Assembly (NCBI GenBank): GCA_027491215.1
Contig: JAIXWP010000113.1
Span: forward strand, 1-52,494
DNA from: Flavobacteriales bacterium
Lineage (GTDB): Bacteria; Bacteroidota; Bacteroidia; Flavobacteriales_D; Sanyastnellaceae
Direction of reading: 5' to 3'
Length of the DNA stretch: 52,494 bases
Part shown: piece after piece, positions 33,602-43,834 of the stretch
Numbering within the stretch: the stretch's first letter is position 1
Layout of the letters: each line of letters opens with the position of its first letter
Made by a program: the position numbers and the translations under genes
Notes under the pieces: generated by a model
Told to the model about the DNA's origin: nothing
Seen by the model: only the letters and a program-made list of their open reading frames with translations
Database searches by the model: none

Positions 33602-36600
33602 GCATAACCTGACCCATGATTTCAATGGGTTCAGAAATTCCTTTTTCTCCTTCATCTATTGTATAGATAATACGGTAAGGATATACGCCTGCTTCAACAT
33701 ACTCATCGCCATCTTTTCTTTGACCAAGCCAAGGCAGATCCATTGATTTGGTTTCAAAAATGCGCTCTCCCCATTTGTTCCAAATCAGTAGCTGATAGGA
33801 TACAATGTTCACACCTTGAATTAGCCATACATCGTTAATACCATCACCATCTGGAGTAAAGGCATTTGGAGCAAAGATGGCCCCAGGACAAACCTCGTTG
33901 ATAGTGAGATCAAACATGCTTGTACATCCGCCATCAGTAGTGACTTCCACACTGTAGTAACCAGCAGTTGAAGCGGAATAAAACTCACCGGAAGACCCAT
34001 CGCTCCACAAATATGTGGCACCTGGAATAGCAGGATCAATTCGATATAAGTAAGGCGGTAACTCAAAACAAAACTCTACTTCTTCTGTCATAAAAGGATC
34101 TTCAGGAAGTGGGTTAAAGAAGAATGTAACATCATCAGTTGCTTGACAGAAGCCATTCGTAGCAATTACCGAATAATCATTCGGTTGAGTAATAGTAATG
34201 CTATTGCCTGAAGCTCCAGTTGACCAATTATAGTCAACTGTAGGGTCGATTCCAGCAGTCAATAGATAACTATCACCATCACACAAAGCCATATCTTCAC
34301 CTAGATCAACGAAAGGTTGAGCATGAACTATTACTTCAATATCATCAGAAGATATACATCCGCTCGGACCAACTACATCAACATGATAGACACCAGACGT
34401 ACTTACTGTTACAGCTGCAGTTGTTGGACCATGTCCCCATTGAACCGAATAATCATTCGGCCAGCCTGTATCAAGTAAAGTTGTTTCACCTTCGCAAATG
34501 TCAACGTCCGGACCGAGATTTGTCACCTCACCAATCACTTCAATAGGTACAGTTACTTGAGCGCTACAGCCTGCGTCATTCGTAGCAGTGACCGTCAAAT
34601 CTCCAGAAACTTGTGTTTCAATAATGGTCGAGGCTGTCGTACTATTCGAAACGAAATTACTTGGAGACCAATCCCATTGCAAGTTTCCAACAAAGCTAGA
34701 GCTTGCAGTAATTATTGTTCCTTGCACTATACATCCACTTACACTTGTCAAATCAACTGATACATCAGGTGTAAGAAGAATAATAATGGTTTGTGCATCT
34801 GTGTAAATACAACCTGTATTTGAATCCTCTACAGTGATGATATAATCAGCGGTCTGAGATGGTGTAGCCTCGACCGTGAGCACATTTATTGCACCGACTA
34901 TTGGCTCGGTGGATGTCCATTCAATTAAAGCCTGAGCAGCATTCCCAACTAATGTCGCTTGAAGCTGAATACTTTCATCAGGACAATGAGGCTCAGGAAC
35001 TTCTTCGATTAAAACAGAAGATATTTCCGAAACCAATACTTCAATTGACGCAGACTTCTCGCATCCTTCAGGAGAGGTCACCACTACAGTGTAAACCCCG
35101 CTGGTGGACGGATCAATAAAAGGCTGCGGTATCGGTGAGTTAACCAACTCTCCATTTGATGAATTCCAATTGTATTCAAAGCTACCCACAACATCAGGAT
35201 GCACATCCAATATTGCTTGTGACTGATCACAGATAATCAAGGTATCATTAAAAACAAGATTAAATGGATTTGGTATGGTCACCTGAATAGAGTCAGTGTA
35301 AATGCACCCTGACTGGTTATCTGTAAGGTCAAGTACATAAGTTGTAGACTGACTTGGAGATGCTACTGGATGCTCGATATCAGAAATATCCAATGTTGCA
35401 GTATTTGACCAATTCAATGTGAAGTTAGCACTGTTATATGTACCAACAAACACCTCATCGATCGACCAGTTATCCTGATTGCCAGCCCAAGAACCTACTT
35501 GCATCCATTTGAAATAAGTAGCTGATGTTTGGGCGCCCAAAGGAATTTCCACTTCCATTTGAGTGAATTCTGGATATGCGGATTCGTAGAATGTCATAAT
35601 GGTGTTTGCAACAGGAAACGTGAGTCCACCGTCAGTAGAATATCGAAGCACCACATTATCTCCTGGTTCTGCATTGTCGCATGGTGCTACACCATCCGCA
35701 ATTTTTATAGAAAAATAAATCGTACCTCCATTCGATACATCGAGAGGCAATGTCGTTGCGCTTCTCTCCCCTGTTCCCGTGAAATAAAGCGCGGTCCCTG
35801 ATACTGAACCACAAGCTGCGCTAGCGCTACCATTTAGAATACCAGTCCAATCTCCTAAAGAAATATTTGGATCAAAATTATCAGACCAAATTACCGCCTC
35901 TATTTCTGTGTCAATATGTACTTCTTCACCATCACAGATGTAAGGGTTATCAGAAGTTACTTCAAGACTCGACACATTTCCTGGAGTGACAGTAATCGTT
36001 ATCGATTGTGTGCTAGACGCACAGCCTGTTGGAGTAGAAACCGTGACAGTATAAGTGGTGGTAGAAAACGGTGTGGCAATTGGGTTTGCAATGGTTGGGT
36101 CGCTGAGTCCAATCGTTGGAGACCAAACATAATTATACGTTGCCGATGAAGTTGCAGGAATGACGTTCAACTGAACACTTTCATGTTGGCAGATGCTAGT
36201 ATTTCCAGGCTCTAGAACAAATGCTGGAGCAATGATATCTTCGACACTGTAGAAAAATTCTTGTGAACAGCCACTTGCATTTTCGTTTGCAACACCAACA
36301 TAAATTGCGCTAGAAACTGGCGCTGGTAAATTCAAAACATATCCTGAATGAACCGGGGTTTCCATATCTTGAATATTGAACCACTGCGGATCGAAAAATG
36401 TATTTGCGATCGTTAAATTCACCTCCCCATTTGCACAAATTGCATTTTCAAAACTGATTGGAGGTTCTGGTTTATATGAACCTACAGAATATGCGTATGA
36501 TTCAGAATCTCCATTTCCATAAACATAACCATTGACTCCATTTGGAGCGTAGAGGTTATGACTTCCTTCTGATACAGCAAACCCCACCCACATATGTGAA

Positions 36601-37796
36601 GTACAGTTTGGGAAAGTTTGAAACGAAGTTGGACTAATAGGTGCACCATCAAAAGTAACAGTTGAAATATCATCTGTTCTTACTACTACGTTTAAGTAGT
36701 GACTCGTGATGACATTGCTGTTTACAGTAGAAAAAGTAATATCCGTAATCTTTTTTTCTGCGTCATCGAGAATGAGCATAGAAGGGTCTCCATTACCACC
36801 ACAAGTGAAGCCTTCCATGTATTGAATAACACAAATATTTTTATCTGCATTAACACAATGCGCGCTTGTTTGGTTGTTGAACTCTTGAAACTGCCCTGCA
36901 TTGAGCGATATCGACGCAATGCCATCAATAGAAACAGTGGTGCCGTCTTCCTGCGCAAGAATTCTGTAAGAATAGCTTGGTGCTATTTCTGTTGTTAGGG
37001 GTGAAAGAGGAAAAACTAGAGGTGAAACAAAGTATTCTTTGCCCCAAGATTCTATTGGAAGATTTTGTTCAAAAATGTGATCACAGTTACTACAGCCATT
37101 CGGAATATTGGCGCAACCAGCACCAGAAAAAACTGCGAAGGGTCTGCAACTTCCACTTTGTTCAGTTGCCTTGATTACCGTGCCCGTTAGGTCGCCTCCC
37201 GGATCAGCAATCAATTGATAGCACTCACCTTCATTGAGAATGACAAAAAAATCATCATCGGCATCATCATCCAAACCTAAGATGTTGGCGGTAGTGATGA
37301 TCTCGATTTCAGTATTATCTTCAGTTGCTACGATGAGCGCTTCAGAATCCCATGGTGAAAAACCTGCATAGCTCGCAATGACATAGTTTGTACCTAGCGT
37401 TGGAGTAGGTAACACTTTCGAAGCATCAGCAGTGTAGGGGCTAAAGTTAATTGCAAAAACAGCAACCGTATCTTGTGTTGTAATGTGAATTCCTTTGCTT
37501 TCAATAACTCCAGACGAGTAGACTTCAGCAATGTTATTAGGAATTGTAACAGTAGTTACAACATTAGGAACAACGTTAAATGATTGGGACCACCCTTGGC
37601 CATTGATATCAATTGTGCCGCTAGTGGGCTGATCTGAGACAACGAAAATATCAAGTGATTCCCCAGCTGTGATTTCGTGATTTTTCATAAAGCCTAGCCA
37701 GAAGTCCTTGCCTTTTGTAGGCGAGGCTCCTTGTCCTTGAGCAAGTAGGCTCAAGGCAATAGACATTACCGAAAAAACGATTTTTACAAAATTCAT
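33591..37796 (-). CDS. Giant IgGFc-binding-like, Ig/PKD-like T9SS protein with CHU_C domain
   Basis: A 1401-residue secreted protein. After a signal peptide (ending SLLAQG) comes an IgGFc-binding-like N-terminal region over about residues 25-430 (GKDFWLGFMKN, TPTLGTNYVIASYAGF). Ig/PKD-like modules follow, with repeated Y-x-V-x-V strands and cysteine pairs. A reelin-like beta-jelly-roll lies at about 635-785 (ALYFTGTGERSATTLPLDVS, NVVLRYSTDGGLTFP, NWSIDEVFVG). The last 90 residues hold the gliding-motility C-terminal domain (FTPDGDGINDVWLIQG, IWNKWGERIFET). It is probably exported by T9SS and displayed or released as an adhesin. A good promoter with an overlapping palindrome lies upstream. Confidence 0.92.
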   Translation of the reverse strand: MNFVKIVFSVMSIALSLLAQGQGASPTKGKDFWLGFMKNHEITAGESLDIFVVSDQPTSGTIDINGQGWSQSFNVVPNVVTTVTIPNNIAEVYSSGVIESKGIHITTQDTVAVFAINFSPYTADASKVLPTPTLGTNYVIASYAGFSPWDSEALIVATEDNTEIEIITTANILGLDDDADDDFFVILNEGECYQLIADPGGDLTGTVIKATEQSGSCRPFAVFSGAGCANIPNGCSNCDHIFEQNLPIESWGKEYFVSPLVFPLSPLTTEIAPSYSYRILAQEDGTTVSIDGIASISLNAGQFQEFNNQTSAHCVNADKNICVIQYMEGFTCGGNGDPSMLILDDAEKKITDITFSTVNSNVITSHYLNVVVRTDDISTVTFDGAPISPTSFQTFPNCTSHMWVGFAVSEGSHNLYAPNGVNGYVYGNGDSESYAYSVGSYKPEPPISFENAICANGEVNLTIANTFFDPQWFNIQDMETPVHSGYVLNLPAPVSSAIYVGVANENASGCSQEFFYSVEDIIAPAFVLEPGNTSICQHESVQLNVIPATSSATYNYVWSPTIGLSDPTIANPIATPFSTTTYTVTVSTPTGCASSTQSITITVTPGNVSSLEVTSDNPYICDGEEVHIDTEIEAVIWSDNFDPNISLGDWTGILNGSASAACGSVSGTALYFTGTGERSATTLPLDVSNGGTIYFSIKIADGVAPCDNAEPGDNVVLRYSTDGGLTFPVANTIMTFYESAYPEFTQMEVEIPLGAQTSATYFKWMQVGSWAGNQDNWSIDEVFVGTYNSANFTLNWSNTATLDISDIEHPVASPSQSTTYVLDLTDNQSGCIYTDSIQVTIPNPFNLVFNDTLIICDQSQAILDVHPDVVGSFEYNWNSSNGELVNSPIPQPFIDPSTSGVYTVVVTSPEGCEKSASIEVLVSEISSVLIEEVPEPHCPDESIQLQATLVGNAAQALIEWTSTEPIVGAINVLTVEATPSQTADYIITVEDSNTGCIYTDAQTIIILLTPDVSVDLTSVSGCIVQGTIITASSSFVGNLQWDWSPSNFVSNSTTASTIIETQVSGDLTVTATNDAGCSAQVTVPIEVIGEVTNLGPDVDICEGETTLLDTGWPNDYSVQWGHGPTTAAVTVSTSGVYHVDVVGPSGCISSDDIEVIVHAQPFVDLGEDMALCDGDSYLLTAGIDPTVDYNWSTGASGNSITITQPNDYSVIATNGFCQATDDVTFFFNPLPEDPFMTEEVEFCFELPPYLYRIDPAIPGATYLWSDGSSGEFYSASTAGYYSVEVTTDGGCTSMFDLTINEVCPGAIFAPNAFTPDGDGINDVWLIQGVNIVSYQLLIWNKWGERIFETKSMDLPWLGQRKDGDEYVEAGVYPYRIIYTIDEGEKGISEPIEIMGQVMLIR

Positions 37797-37823
37797 ATCA
37801 CTAGGGTGTGCTGATCAGGCCTA

Positions 37824-37855
37824 CAAATATACCTCCGTAGACTCGAAAACAGCAA
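37824..37855 (-). promoter_or_regulatory. Promoter of the giant IgGFc-like gene
   Basis: The minus-strand -7 box TATATTTG (37824-37831) is exact and lies 27 nt before the ATG. A TTG at 37853-37855 is 21 nt upstream, in the correct range. The -33 part lies within a perfect 14-bp palindrome. Confidence 0.65.
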
Positions 37856-37865
37856 CTTAAGTTGC
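37852..37865. promoter_or_regulatory. Perfect 14-bp palindrome over the -33 element
   Basis: GCAACTTAAGTTGC is a perfect inverted repeat with no spacer. It covers the predicted -33 TTG of the giant T9SS gene's promoter. Position and symmetry suggest a dimeric repressor's operator, but no known regulator motif was recognised. Confidence 0.35.
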
Positions 37866-37956
37866 GTTTAGTACCGACTCTAGGCCATTCCACCCATATA
37901 ATTAACTAAGACATCATCCTTGCTAAATCATTGAAGGGTGGAAATGATTCAAAAAG

Positions 37957-37990
37957 AAAGGCCGAGCATATACGCATATGCTCGGCCTTT
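37957..37990. terminator. Strong terminator after atpC
   Basis: A perfect 15-bp stem (AAAGGCCGAGCATAT with ATATGCTCGGCCTTT) has a 4-nt loop. On the minus strand it is followed by a T-rich CTTTTTG stretch, so it ends the atpDC transcript, 22 bp after the atpC stop. Confidence 0.9.
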
Positions 37991-38012
37991 GTTTCGTTTG
38001 TTTGAAGTAGTA

Positions 38013-38249
38013 TTACTCCGCTAGGATGATAATCTTGTTGTTGAATACCTCAACGGTACCGCCTTTCACTTCAAACTTCAACTCTTTACCTGACTCTTCT
38101 TTTACTCTTACTGTTCCTTTCTTCAAAGAAGTAATAAGTGGTGCGTGATTATTCATCACACCAAGACTTCCGTCGCTTCCTGGAAGGAAAACGAATGAAG
38201 CTTTTCCTTCGAAAAGTGTAGATTCAGGTGATATAATTTCTACGTTCAT
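38013..38249 (-). CDS. atpC: ATP synthase F1 epsilon subunit (short form)
   Basis: The 78-residue protein corresponds to the N-terminal beta-barrel domain of epsilon (MNVEIISPESTLFEGKASFV, LPGSDGSLGVMNNHAPLI). It ends where the two-helix C-terminal domain would begin. Many Bacteroidota have this short form, so it need not be a truncation. The missing helices are the part that inhibits ATP hydrolysis in other bacteria. It follows atpD by 12 bp. Confidence 0.93.
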   Translation of the reverse strand: MNVEIISPESTLFEGKASFVFLPGSDGSLGVMNNHAPLITSLKKGTVRVKEESGKELKFEVKGGTVEVFNNKIIILAE

Positions 38250-38261
38250 TTGCTTGAACTA

Positions 38262-39881
<1,620 letters not shown>

Positions 39882-39883
39882 TT

Positions 39884-41335
39884 ATGAAAAAGACTTTTGT
39901 CAGCAATCTCATCCTTTTGGTGGGCCTCAACCTGCTGATTAAGCCTTTTTACGTCCTTGGAATTGAATTAAGTATCCAAAATGAAGTGGGTGCTAGTCAA
40001 TACGGCTCTTATTTCGCCCTCATCAACCTTTCTTTTATTTTCAACATGATTCTCGACATGGGAATCACCAACTGGAATACGAGGAAAGTGGCGCAAAAAC
40101 TCGAAATTTCTCAACTCATTCCCGCCATAATTCAAATCAGACTTGTGCTCGCACTGCTGTATCTGATTATCGTCTCAGTAGTAGGTTTAGTATTCAATTA
40201 TTCGACACATCAGATCCTATGGCTTGTTGCACTTGCTTTTAATCAAGTGCTCGCCATGGCGGTGCTGTTCTTTAGATCGAACCTCTCAGGGCTCCACCTC
40301 TTCAGCAAGGATAGCATTATAAGTGTTCTTGATAGAGCTCTTCTTATCTTAGGATTCGGTTACTTGCTTTGGGCTCCACATGACTTCGGCACCTTTAGAA
40401 TTGAATGGCTGATTGCTGGCCAAACAATAGCATATTTCCTCACGGCCATTATTGCTGGTTTCTGGGTATTCAAGCATTCCCCAAAACTGCACTGGAAAAC
40501 TCCTTTATCTACCAAGGCGACCATTCTTCGACAAAGCTTGCCATTTGCGGTTTTTTCAATTTTGGGGATGGTTATCTATCGCGCAGACTCTGTTATTCTG
40601 GAGCGAATGACTACCTCGGATCAGGCAGGGCATTATGCTCAAGGCTTTCGATTCTTTGAAGCCTATAACATGATCTCCTATCTATTCGCTGGCTTATTAC
40701 TTCCAATTTTTTCCAGAATGGTTTCGGAAAAAAAACCTATCAATGAAATTCTCTCTATTTCGCACCGTCAGCTCTTCGTCGCTACGTGGATCTTTGTTTT
40801 AGGAGCAATCGTTTTTGCGCAAAACATTTTGCCGAAATTCTACACCATAATTACCGCAGAAAGCATTGAATCGTTTCAATGGTTAATGATCGGTTGCTTT
40901 GCTTTTTCAATGCAATACATCTACGGAACGCTGCTTACTGCGGCAGGAAAAATTAGATCCCTTACCTATTTGATGATTGCAGGGCTACTCATCAATATCG
41001 CATTCAATTTGCTTTTTATTCCAAGCAAGGGTGCGGTGGCCTGCGGACAAGCAAATGCTCTAACACAAATGTTTATTCTCATTTTACAAATTCTGTGGGT
41101 TCGTAAAGACTTCCATATTTCATTGAGAACACAACTAAAAGAAACGATTAGATTCAGCATACCTACTTTAGCCCTTTCGGTGCTGATTTACAGCCAACTG
41201 CAGGGGGACGCAATAATTGACCTGCCTTGGACGTTATGGGCGCTCATTTTTGTGAGTATTAATCTGCTGATGGCCTCCTTGACCAAGATGCTGAGCATCA
41301 AAAATTTCCTTCAGGTGATGAAATCGAAAGATTAG
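39884..41335 (+). CDS. Polysaccharide flippase (Wzx-like, MOP superfamily)
   Basis: The 483-residue membrane protein has about 12-14 helices, opening with a membrane segment followed by EVGASQYGSYFALINLSFIF. This is typical of oligosaccharide flippases of the polysaccharide-biosynthesis family. Such proteins move lipid-linked glycan units across the inner membrane. The next genes, a chain-length regulator and a ligase/polymerase, fit the same pathway. No glycosyltransferase or sugar-nucleotide gene lies nearby. It diverges from atpD; no good promoter box was found in the 110-bp gap. Confidence 0.88.
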   Translation: MKKTFVSNLILLVGLNLLIKPFYVLGIELSIQNEVGASQYGSYFALINLSFIFNMILDMGITNWNTRKVAQKLEISQLIPAIIQIRLVLALLYLIIVSVVGLVFNYSTHQILWLVALAFNQVLAMAVLFFRSNLSGLHLFSKDSIISVLDRALLILGFGYLLWAPHDFGTFRIEWLIAGQTIAYFLTAIIAGFWVFKHSPKLHWKTPLSTKATILRQSLPFAVFSILGMVIYRADSVILERMTTSDQAGHYAQGFRFFEAYNMISYLFAGLLLPIFSRMVSEKKPINEILSISHRQLFVATWIFVLGAIVFAQNILPKFYTIITAESIESFQWLMIGCFAFSMQYIYGTLLTAAGKIRSLTYLMIAGLLINIAFNLLFIPSKGAVACGQANALTQMFILILQILWVRKDFHISLRTQLKETIRFSIPTLALSVLIYSQLQGDAIIDLPWTLWALIFVSINLLMASLTKMLSIKNFLQVMKSKD

Positions 41336-41346
41336 TGCTTACACCC

Positions 41347-41354
41347 TACCTTTG
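41347..41354 (+). promoter_or_regulatory. -7 promoter box for the chain-length regulator gene
   Basis: TACCTTTG is an exact match, 20 nt before the ATG at 41375. It lies just after the flippase stop and could drive the next two genes on their own. No -33 TTG was seen. Confidence 0.4.
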
Positions 41355-41374
41355 CACAAAACCTTTCATTGTAT

Positions 41375-42391
41375 ATGTCATCAGAAAATACGGGCTCTGC
41401 CTCTCTTGAGTCTTCAAACATCATTGTACTTCTTTATCGTTGGAGAAAAACAATCATTCTTGTCGTATTAGCAGCAGCTATTATTTCAGCTGGAGCTTCG
41501 TATCTCATCAAGCCGAAGTATAAAAGCACTGTTACAATGTTCGCATCTCCCTCTTATTCCGTAGGTGCTCAATTGTACGAGTCTTCTGACAATGATCTAG
41601 CCGAACTTGGAGATGAAGAGGATTCTGAAAAATTATTGCAGCTTTTGAATTCTGACGAACTCAGAACAATGATTGCTGACAAATACGATTTGTGGACCGT
41701 ATATGATATTCCAAAGGACGCCGCAGGAGCGAAAACTTTTATTGCTTTGGAGTACGCTGATAATGTTGAATCTAAAATGACACGTTTTGGCTCTGTCACT
41801 GTTAGTGTATTAGACACAGATCCTGAACGTGCGAAAAATATAGCCAACGACATCGCCATTCTGGCTGATACGATTAACGTTCAAATGAGACGTGATCGTT
41901 CCATGAAAGCAGTTCAAATTGCAGAAGAATCCATTGCGGCAATGGAACAAGAGCTACAAACTGTAAATGACTCATTGCAAAAACTTCAACAAAAAGGAGT
42001 CTATAGCTATCACAATCAAATCGCTGCACTCACCGAAATGTATGGAAGAGCCATTGCGCAGGGATTCCCAGACCGCGCTGCAAGACTAAAGGCCGATATG
42101 GACTACCTTTCTTCCTATGGCGCCAAATATTCAGACTTAGAAGAACGCCTTGAAAATTCAAATGCAAAGCTTGCTCACTTAAAAAAGAGAAGCGATTTGA
42201 TTAAAGCCGACTCTAGATCTACTCTTCCTGTGAAGTATATCGTTGACTACGCGCAGATCGCAGATAAAAAAGCTTACCCTATTCGTTGGCTGATTGTCGC
42301 TATGAGCACTGTTTCCGCTTTTGTTTTTGTAGTAGCATTCATACTTATTTGGGAAACGTTTGCCAAGTTCAAAAGAGAAGGTCTCATTTAA
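41375..42391 (+). CDS. Wzz/GumC-like polysaccharide chain-length determinant (co-polymerase)
   Basis: The protein has the polysaccharide co-polymerase layout: a first helix near residues 25-45 (TIILVVLAAAIISAGASYLI, then KPKYKSTVTM), a long periplasmic region with coiled coil (SIAAMEQELQTVNDSLQKLQ), and a second helix near the C-terminus (WLIVAMSTVSAFVFVVAFIL). It has no C-terminal tyrosine-kinase domain. The frame opens at a TTG (41369), but the ATG two codons later is preferred. It is flanked by the flippase and the ligase/polymerase genes, whose GTG abuts its stop. Confidence 0.88.
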   Translation: MSSENTGSASLESSNIIVLLYRWRKTIILVVLAAAIISAGASYLIKPKYKSTVTMFASPSYSVGAQLYESSDNDLAELGDEEDSEKLLQLLNSDELRTMIADKYDLWTVYDIPKDAAGAKTFIALEYADNVESKMTRFGSVTVSVLDTDPERAKNIANDIAILADTINVQMRRDRSMKAVQIAEESIAAMEQELQTVNDSLQKLQQKGVYSYHNQIAALTEMYGRAIAQGFPDRAARLKADMDYLSSYGAKYSDLEERLENSNAKLAHLKKRSDLIKADSRSTLPVKYIVDYAQIADKKAYPIRWLIVAMSTVSAFVFVVAFILIWETFAKFKREGLI

Positions 42392-43834
42392 GTGAATACA
42401 CTTTCAATGCAAAAATGGTTGTGGTTTTCATCGGGGTTATTCCTGGTGTTGACAGCTGTTTGCATTTACTTTGAATTCTATTACATCGCTCTTTTGCCCG
42501 CGGCATTAGCAGTAGTATGGGCAGCTTTCTTTAAAATCGAATGGCTCTATTACTTAGTAGTTTTCTTCACTCCGCTTTCTCTTAATCTCGAAGAAATGAA
42601 AATTGGTGGTGTTGGTATGTATTTACCCACTGAACCTCTCCTCTTCGGCATGTTACTCGTTTTCATTTTCAAAGTGGTTTCGGGTAAAAGCATTGATAAA
42701 AAAATCTTTACTCATCCTATATCCTATTTTATCTACGCCTATCTCGGCTGGATGATATTGTCCACCATCACAAGTCAGATGCCCCTTGTGTCTGCAAAAT
42801 TTGTGATTACTAAAATGTGGTTTATTGCTTCATGTTACTTCCTTGCTGTGCATTTATTTCAAAAGGCAATCAATACGAAAGCCTTTTTTATAGCTTACAT
42901 GATTCCTTTATGTGGTGTGGTTATTTATGCGGTTACACGACACGCCGAGTTTGGATTTGACAAAGAGTCCGCGCACTGGGTGATGGAGCCATTGTACAAG
43001 GATCACACTAGCTATGGTGCAGTGCTAGCGATGTACTTTCCTATCGCGCTTGGACTTCTTTTTCTTAAAAATCTTTCTTTGATTCAGCGCAGTTTTTTAA
43101 TGGTGTTATTCTTGATCCTAACGATTGGATTAGTACTCTCCTTTACCCGCGCCGCTTGGGTTTCGGTAGTAGGAGCCGCTTTTGTTTTGATCATCATGCA
43201 AACACGAGTGAAGTTGAGCACGCTTGTCATCACTGGAGCGGTAGCATCAATACTCGTTTTATTCAGCTGGGAGCAAATTCAAATTGCATTGGAGTCAAAC
43301 AAGCAAGAAAGCTCGGATGACTTAGACGAACACGTTAGCTCTATTTCAAACGTATCCTCTGACGCATCGAATTTGGAACGTTTGAATCGTTGGAATTGTG
43401 CCATTGAAATGTTCAAAGAAAAACCTGTGATGGGTTGGGGTCCCGGCACCTATCAATTTTTCTATGCTCCTTTTCAACGTGCAGAAGACCTTACGATTAT
43501 TAGCACCAAATCAGGGGATGGCGGAAATGCCCACTCGGAATATCTCGGACCTCTTTCAGAACAAGGAGTAATGGGAATGGCTTTAATGGTAGTATTACTT
43601 TTGATGGTTTGCCATTACGGCTTTAAGCTTTATTACAGAACAAAAAGCTTCGAGATGCGATTGCTCGGTATGATCTCATTCATGGGACTCCTCACCTACT
43701 TCATACACGGGGTGCTGAACAACTATCTCGATACCGACAAGGCGTCTATACCATTCTGGGGATTCATCGCTGTAATGGTCGCTATTGACCTCTATTGGCT
43801 ACCTCTAGAAGAAGCGGCAAGAAAGAATCGCTAA
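42392..43834 (+). CDS. O-antigen ligase / Wzy-type polymerase family membrane protein
   Basis: The 480-residue protein has about 10-12 helices and the family's large periplasmic loop. The conserved segments are LSFTRAAWVSVVGAAFV before the loop, and MFKEKPVMGWGPGTYQFF followed by NAHSEYLGPLSEQGVMGM after it. Sequence alone does not separate O-antigen ligase from polymerase. Next to a flippase and a chain-length regulator, a polymerase is somewhat more likely (inference). The start is GTG directly after the previous stop; an ATG lies five codons on. Its last 30 bp overlap the phosphatase gene on the other strand. Confidence 0.88.
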   Translation: MNTLSMQKWLWFSSGLFLVLTAVCIYFEFYYIALLPAALAVVWAAFFKIEWLYYLVVFFTPLSLNLEEMKIGGVGMYLPTEPLLFGMLLVFIFKVVSGKSIDKKIFTHPISYFIYAYLGWMILSTITSQMPLVSAKFVITKMWFIASCYFLAVHLFQKAINTKAFFIAYMIPLCGVVIYAVTRHAEFGFDKESAHWVMEPLYKDHTSYGAVLAMYFPIALGLLFLKNLSLIQRSFLMVLFLILTIGLVLSFTRAAWVSVVGAAFVLIIMQTRVKLSTLVITGAVASILVLFSWEQIQIALESNKQESSDDLDEHVSSISNVSSDASNLERLNRWNCAIEMFKEKPVMGWGPGTYQFFYAPFQRAEDLTIISTKSGDGGNAHSEYLGPLSEQGVMGMALMVVLLLMVCHYGFKLYYRTKSFEMRLLGMISFMGLLTYFIHGVLNNYLDTDKASIPFWGFIAVMVAIDLYWLPLEEAARKNR

